DNA of 64,000 bases from the NCBI RefSeq assembly GCF_020921035.1, contig NC_063154.1, forward strand, positions 5,332,001 to 5,396,000, written 5' to 3'. Each line of letters opens with the position of its first letter. Position 1 is the first letter of the stretch. The notes beneath the pieces are model-generated. The model did no database searches. It was not told the DNA's origin and saw only the letters and a list, made by a program, of their open reading frames with translations. Below are positions 59,403 to 64,000 of this stretch, piece after piece. The stretch comes from Rhodamnia argentea. Its lineage: Eukaryota; Streptophyta; Magnoliopsida; Myrtales; Myrtaceae. The translations under genes were made by a program, and so were the position numbers.

Positions 59403-62120
59403 ATGCGCGCTTTGTCGAGCCCGTGTCTAATCTCTCCCACAGCTTCAATCGCGACGACGATCTCGATACCCAATCGGTTCCGGTTCGGGTTCGGGTTTGA
59501 CCTCGACGCAAGGAAGCATCGCTCCGCTTCCGCATCCTGCAGAGCGTCTTCTCCGTCTTCGTCGTGGATGATGACGGACTTCGACCTCTACGACCTCCTC
59601 GGCATCGACAGCTCTTCCTCCCCCTCCCAGATCAAGCTCGCCTACCGCTCCCTCCAGAAGAGGTGCCACCCCGACATCGCCGGCCCGGACGGCCACGACA
59701 TGTCCATCATCCTCAACGATGCCTACACCGTGCTCTCCGATCCCGCCTCCCGCTCCGCCTACGATAAGGTTAGCCCTCGGTTCCTCGTTCGCGCGTTATG
59801 TGGGTTCCAGTTTCGGATTGATTGAGTAGCTGTTGTTGTTTGTTGCTGCTCGGAACGGTGGGAATGAGACGGGGAGAGCGAGAAATAGTTCCTCAATAGC
59901 ATCCTTCTCTTTGGCTGGAAATCTTCAGCTCGATTCCGTAGCGCCTTTTGGTTTCGAGATTATGCTCTTCGTAAATCGATTTCTGATTTAGTAGGAACGA
60001 AAATCAGAGTAATTGCTCGCTACTGAAGCCTTGATTGACTTGAGAAATCTCATGACAGACACGGCACGGCTCAGTTCTGCGAGTACAAGTAATTCATAAA
60101 CGGTCAGTTTGTGGTAGGAATTGGATTGCGCTATTGCCTAAACTCTAATTAGGACTCACTACGCTGGTAGTAATACATTTGATTTTCACTCTGTAATGTG
60201 GAGGAGTCGTTGTTCATCGTTAAACTCGAAGCTTGATGTCATTTTTCAGTCATGACAGTGAAGCTGGAAGCATGATGTTTATCGAAAGTGTGATGCAACT
60301 GTACAGGAACAAGCAAAGACCTCTGAACTTCAAGGTTACACGGGGGAGCCTATCTACTCAGTATGGCTCGGTTCTGACAGCGAACAGAGAGCGGTATTCG
60401 TGGACGAGGTCAAGTGCGTTGGCTGCTTGAAATGTGCTTTGTGTGCGGAAAGGACGTTCGCAATCGAGTCGGCTTACGGGAGAGCCCGGGTCGTTGCACA
60501 GTGGGCTGACCCTGACCATAAAATTCAAGAAGCAATAGAAGCTTGTCCTGTGGATTGCATCTCGTAAGATCTCCTCATCTCATTTCTCATCAATGCTTAG
60601 TTAGTTAGCCCTGCCGATGTTAAAGACAAAGGCATGTTGAGAACTGTGGGGATACTTGGATGCTCAAAGAAAGTTCTACGTCAAGTAATTTGAAAATAAG
60701 AAAGATATGTTTCAGCTTGAAGCTTCAAGATGTTACTCTCTGTTTTTGGGAACTGTCTCTTCAATCATGGGAGTAGTAGCAGTAGCAACCAAAATGCGGT
60801 GTCGTCTTAGTGTGCCTATCCTCAGATTCTTGCCTTAGATTTAACTTTCGTAGAAGTTTGAATTGTGCTTATACTCTCTATCTTTCTCGAATACAGTATT
60901 GTCGAGAGATCAGACCTGGCAGCTCTTGAGTTTCTGATGTCTAAGCAACCAAGGGGCAACGTAAGAATTGGTGCTGGCAACTCAGTCGGTTCACGCGTCT
61001 CAAACATATTCGTCGATGTGAAGAAGTTTCAAACCAGAGTTGCCGATGCGAAGAGCAAAGCGGCAACAAAGGATGATGAGGTTAGTTTGCAGACTCCCTT
61101 TAGGAGAAAGTGGGATTCTACATGTCAAATTTTTCACTTAAACTGGCCTTACCATTGCCATTTTGGAATGGGCCTTGACATTTATCGGTGTAAATAATTC
61201 TTTCGAAGGTATACATTTAGGAGGGCTAAATGTATTCTCCTAATCCAGATTAAAAGCTAGGCTTGCAGATTTTTGGTTGCTTCATCATTATGATTATAGT
61301 ACGAGGTGGTTTTAGTTAAGATTTGCACCTATGCAATATAATTCTGTACCGTGATTTAGTTGCCTGTCATAACAAAACTCAGGAGAAAAATATGTATAAC
61401 ACGTTCTTTCCATTTGCATTCTATACTATGCTCATGCTGTTATGCCAAGATATTTGATAATGGGAAGTTCATTTCCAGCAGACTGATCTACAAAGAAAGG
61501 CTCGAGTTTCAGCTATCCAGGCAATCAGGTCAATCTCGAACTGGATATACTGGCAATCGCCCGACACAGGGAGCAAGGCCCTGATACGTAGAACTGGATA
61601 TTCAAGTGAACCGAACATCAAGAAACTACGCGATGCTGCGGCTTCTAGGAAATGGGCAGGTGTCAAATCTGCGAGTGCCAGACGAACTGCCGTGAGCCGC
61701 CGCTTATACCGCGATGAGTATTGGATTCCCGCCCTGCATGCGCTTCCGCCTGCAAGTGCAACTGAGGAGGAATCTGCCCCTAGAGTTTCCAAGGAGTCCT
61801 CATCTAACAAAAAGCAAAAGAGACGCGATCTCAGTCAGAGCACAGGAAGGAATACTTCAAAGAACCCACTATGGTGGGCGTTTCCAGTCTGTGCAGCCTC
61901 GGTCGCCGCTACAATTGTGAGGTCACGGGTTGGTGATGGAATGCCAGGCGAGTTGAAACAGCACGTCGGTGGATCTCTAGCGCTGGAGATTGTTAACAGC
62001 TCCTGGATGCAGGTACTGTTAGCCGGGGTGACATGGTATTTCATAGGTGTAGTGGTCGTAGAGCTAGTAGAGGCCGCTCTAAGCAAAGTGGGATCAGGTA
62101 AAGAACAAAAGAAAGTGTGA
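59403..62120 (+). CDS. DJC76: Plastid J-domain/ferredoxin-like membrane protein (DJC76 type)
   Basis: A predicted plastid co-chaperone that joins a J-domain, which stimulates Hsp70, to a bacterial-type [4Fe-4S] domain. Its electron partner or client is unknown. Four coding exons: 59403-59768, 60307-60563, 60897-61080 and 61479-62120, in frame, giving 482 residues. Residues 1 to about 55 are Ser/Arg-rich, a transit-peptide-like leader. The J-domain spans about 60-122, with the HPD tripeptide at 89-91. The cluster motif has Cys159, Cys162, Cys165, Cys168 and, after 33 residues, Cys202-Pro. Residues 270-395 are basic. Two hydrophobic segments near 398-416 (WWAFPVCAASVAATIV) and 445-466 (MQVLLAGVTWYFIGVVVVEL) suggest membrane anchoring. 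A lysine-rich tail follows. This matches the DJC76/DJC77/DJC82 group; DJC76 is the best guess from the conserved neighbourhood. Confidence 0.92.
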
Positions 62121-63088
62121 ATCGCCATTGTATGGTTAGAAGATACTCCAAAGAAGTTATAGTTACGTAGGACAAATTTAGTTAAAACCCCGCCGAGTCG
62201 GAGGAATATCTTGATACAGATGCTCTGTGCAATCATTGAATTGCCTATAATAGACGATTAATGCCATGAATGTTTTCCATAATTTCGCTGCTAACGTTTT
62301 GAACTTCATAGCATCGTCCCAACAGAAGTGGCAACGAAACATGCAGGGTGGGCGGGACGGGACCTGATGGTTGTATTCTATTTCTACCCGCGCAGTTTTC
62401 TGACATCGAGGCTTCAGCCTTTTGTCACGACCAAAACTGATTACAGATTTGGCTTGCTGGAATCTCCGCCATTATAAATCGTTGAACTATATTAAAGATA
62501 AGGTTTCCGCCATGTTAATTCAGCTTCGCTTCGCGTTTTCTTATTGTAAACATCTGGGCACGAGAGAACTTGCCTCTACCCTGGCTATTGAATTTGGCAA
62601 GAGCGGCTTCTCCCATCTAAATGATACAGGAAAAACAGTCTGACCAGAAGTAAACTATTATCGCACCGACCGACAAACTCTACCTTGGCGTCAATATTCT
62701 AAATATCATGTCATGCAACAAACTTGATCTACCTTTTCAAGATTTCGCAATGCACTAATGATCTCATGGCCGTTCTTGGCTGAACTTGGCCACGTCTTTT
62801 CAAAACTCTAGGAGTTGTCCCTTCTTGCTCTCATTGATTCAATAACGTCATTCGTACACAAAAGGAACATCATATCAGCTGCACAACACAACAATGGAGC
62901 AATTTATAACTCTTATCACACTAGAAACCAATTCGCTGTACCGAGTCAGAAAAGCTCCATGCAGACAAGTTCGTATGGAGTCGTTTACTGAATGACAGTT
63001 TAGCCACAGCCAAATTGAGGAGACAATGGTCGCAAAGGGGTTTCTGAAGACTTACATGCACCCAATAACTACAGTTTGGCACAGAGAA
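62121..63088. other. Spacer between DJC76 and YLS8 (convergent 3' ends)
   Basis: Two genes end towards each other here, so this stretch should contain both 3' untranslated regions. No coding sequence or other feature was recognised. Confidence 0.5.
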
Positions 63089-63397
63089 TTAATAGCGGTA
63101 CTTAGTGGAGTAGTCCTTGGGAGCAATGACCAGACCACGACCCTTTCTAGCACCCCGATATACTGTCTCGACAATATCGATAAATTCCTGCTTATCCTTG
63201 AGAGCCCAATTGATCTTGTTATTGTTTCCAGTTCCGAGATCTATCATGATGTGCTTGTTCCTGAAGAAGAACATGACTGTGGACGGGTCATAAAGCTCAT
63301 ACATGGTGTTGAAATCAGGCACCTCGGTTATGTCCACAAGGTATATGACAGCAAAGTTCTTTATGGTCTCCGCAACTGATGCCAGCACTTCATCCAT
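63089..63397 (-). CDS. YLS8: U5 snRNP thioredoxin-like protein DIM1/YLS8, last exon (partial)
   Basis: A component of the U4/U6.U5 tri-snRNP needed for pre-mRNA splicing, one of the most conserved eukaryotic proteins (142 residues). This exon encodes the C-terminal 102 residues, from 'MDEVLASVAETIKNF' through 'AVIYLVDITEVPDF', 'DPSTVMFFFRNKHIMIDLG' and 'ALKDKQEFIDIVETVYRGA' to the conserved end 'KDYSTKYRY'. The acceptor GGCTTTTGCAG ends at 63398. The first exon, which should encode 'MSYLLPHLHSGWAVDQA...', was not found before the right edge at 64000, so the gene continues outside the window. No substitutions that would break the fold are seen. Confidence 0.97.
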   Translation of the reverse strand: MDEVLASVAETIKNFAVIYLVDITEVPDFNTMYELYDPSTVMFFFRNKHIMIDLGTGNNNKINWALKDKQEFIDIVETVYRGARKGRGLVIAPKDYSTKYRY

Positions 63398-63796
63398 CTG
63401 CAAAAGCCAAATATATACAAATTATTACCCAGAAGAAGGCCATCAGTACTAGAAATCTATAGAAATGAAATTGACAATGACATGACACCTCACGATCCAT
63501 ATGGGAAGCAAAGGCATAATCAGCATAGAAATGTCGTTTTTTTCCTTGAACTTAGGTAAAATGATTAACGGAGATGTTTAAGGCCAAAAGCTAGGTATCC
63601 TTCCCAAGATGCACATTGGTTCATACCATTGACGTAGCTAGACGACAATCACAAGTACCATATAGATCCAGTGGCTACACAGAGCATTTAAACACTCGCC
63701 CACCAGAATTAATTGTTTCGGCATGCTGCAAGATCGGTTCTTGAGAATTTAAGAAACAAAAAGCTTGTATTCCTGATGATTTGGCCTTGAGAACTT

Positions 63797-64000
63797 TCTC
63801 ACCATCCCCAGGTAAAACCAAAGTGACGGTCAACAAAAAGAAAGTAGTGAGATCGGTTACAGCTTACAACTAAAGCAGAAAGCAACTAAATGTGTATTCT
63901 CCCACCATCCCCAGATAAAACCCAATGCGATGGTCAACAAAAAGAATGTAGTGAGATTGGTTACTGCTTGCAACTAAAGCAGTAAGCAACTAAAAGTGTA
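63797..64000. repeat. ~103-bp tandem duplication in the YLS8 intron
   Basis: ACCATCCCCAGGTAAAACC from 63801 recurs as ACCATCCCCAGATAAAACCC at 63904, and the copies remain alignable to 'CAACTAAA(A/T)GTGTA', ending at 63896 and 64000. Copies differ at scattered positions. The array may continue beyond the window. Confidence 0.85.

Noticed and set aside
59445-59696. Minus-strand frame over DJC76 exon 1
   Set aside because: It is the antisense shadow of the J-domain exon.

Overview
This is nuclear DNA of a flowering plant. All seven recognisable genes are plant proteins with plastid transit peptides or plant-only architectures. Coding exons are short, introns have GT..AG borders (one has GC..AG), and the intergenic DNA is AT-rich and full of small inverted-repeat elements. 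The proteins look eudicot. The GC-cored foldback elements make me suspect a woody rosid, perhaps Myrtaceae, but I cannot prove that from sequence alone.

Layout, left to right. 1-4.9 kb: no gene; two back-to-back foldback elements and a GC-rich island. 4.9-8.9 kb (minus): plastid FAD synthetase (RibF type), 5 exons, with a hAT-like MITE in intron 2. 10.1-25.1 kb (minus): a complete class VIII myosin in 23 coding exons, with a LINE remnant and a nested inverted-repeat insertion in its introns. 25.1-32.1 kb: intergenic, with a Tourist-like MITE at 29.3-29.8 kb. 32.1-36.6 kb (minus): plastid Fe superoxide dismutase of the FSD3 type, 8 coding exons, with one GC-AG intron and two micro-exons. 37-44.5 kb: no certain gene; a possible non-coding transcript at 38.2-40.2 kb and two Mutator-like MITEs. 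44.6-45.4 kb (minus): intronless class I TCP transcription factor (TCP7 type). 46.8-47.9 kb: a degenerate tandem repeat of about 575 bp. 48-54 kb: intergenic, with a hAT-like MITE. 54.2-57.9 kb (plus): RING-H2 E3 ubiquitin ligase of the BIG BROTHER-related type, 7 exons. 59.4-62.1 kb (plus): plastid J-domain/ferredoxin membrane protein (DJC76 type), 4 exons. 63.1 kb to the right edge (minus): the last exon of the U5 snRNP protein DIM1/YLS8; its first exon lies beyond the window.

The genes do not form a pathway. Three are plastid proteins (FAD synthesis, superoxide removal, a J-domain ferredoxin). The others serve actin transport, transcription, ubiquitination and splicing. What binds them is ancestry: the set corresponds, from memory of Arabidopsis loci, to duplicated segments around At5g23240-At5g23330, At5g08290-At5g08340 and At3g19910-At3g19960, so this window appears to keep an older gene order that Arabidopsis has split. 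I saw no CRISPR array, no tRNA or rRNA gene, and nothing I could defend as a new biological system. The most checkable oddities are the GC-AG intron and micro-exons of FSD3, the transcript-like non-coding block at 38-40 kb, and the well-preserved MITEs with readable target-site duplications. All gene models were spliced by eye; each reading frame closes exactly across every junction.
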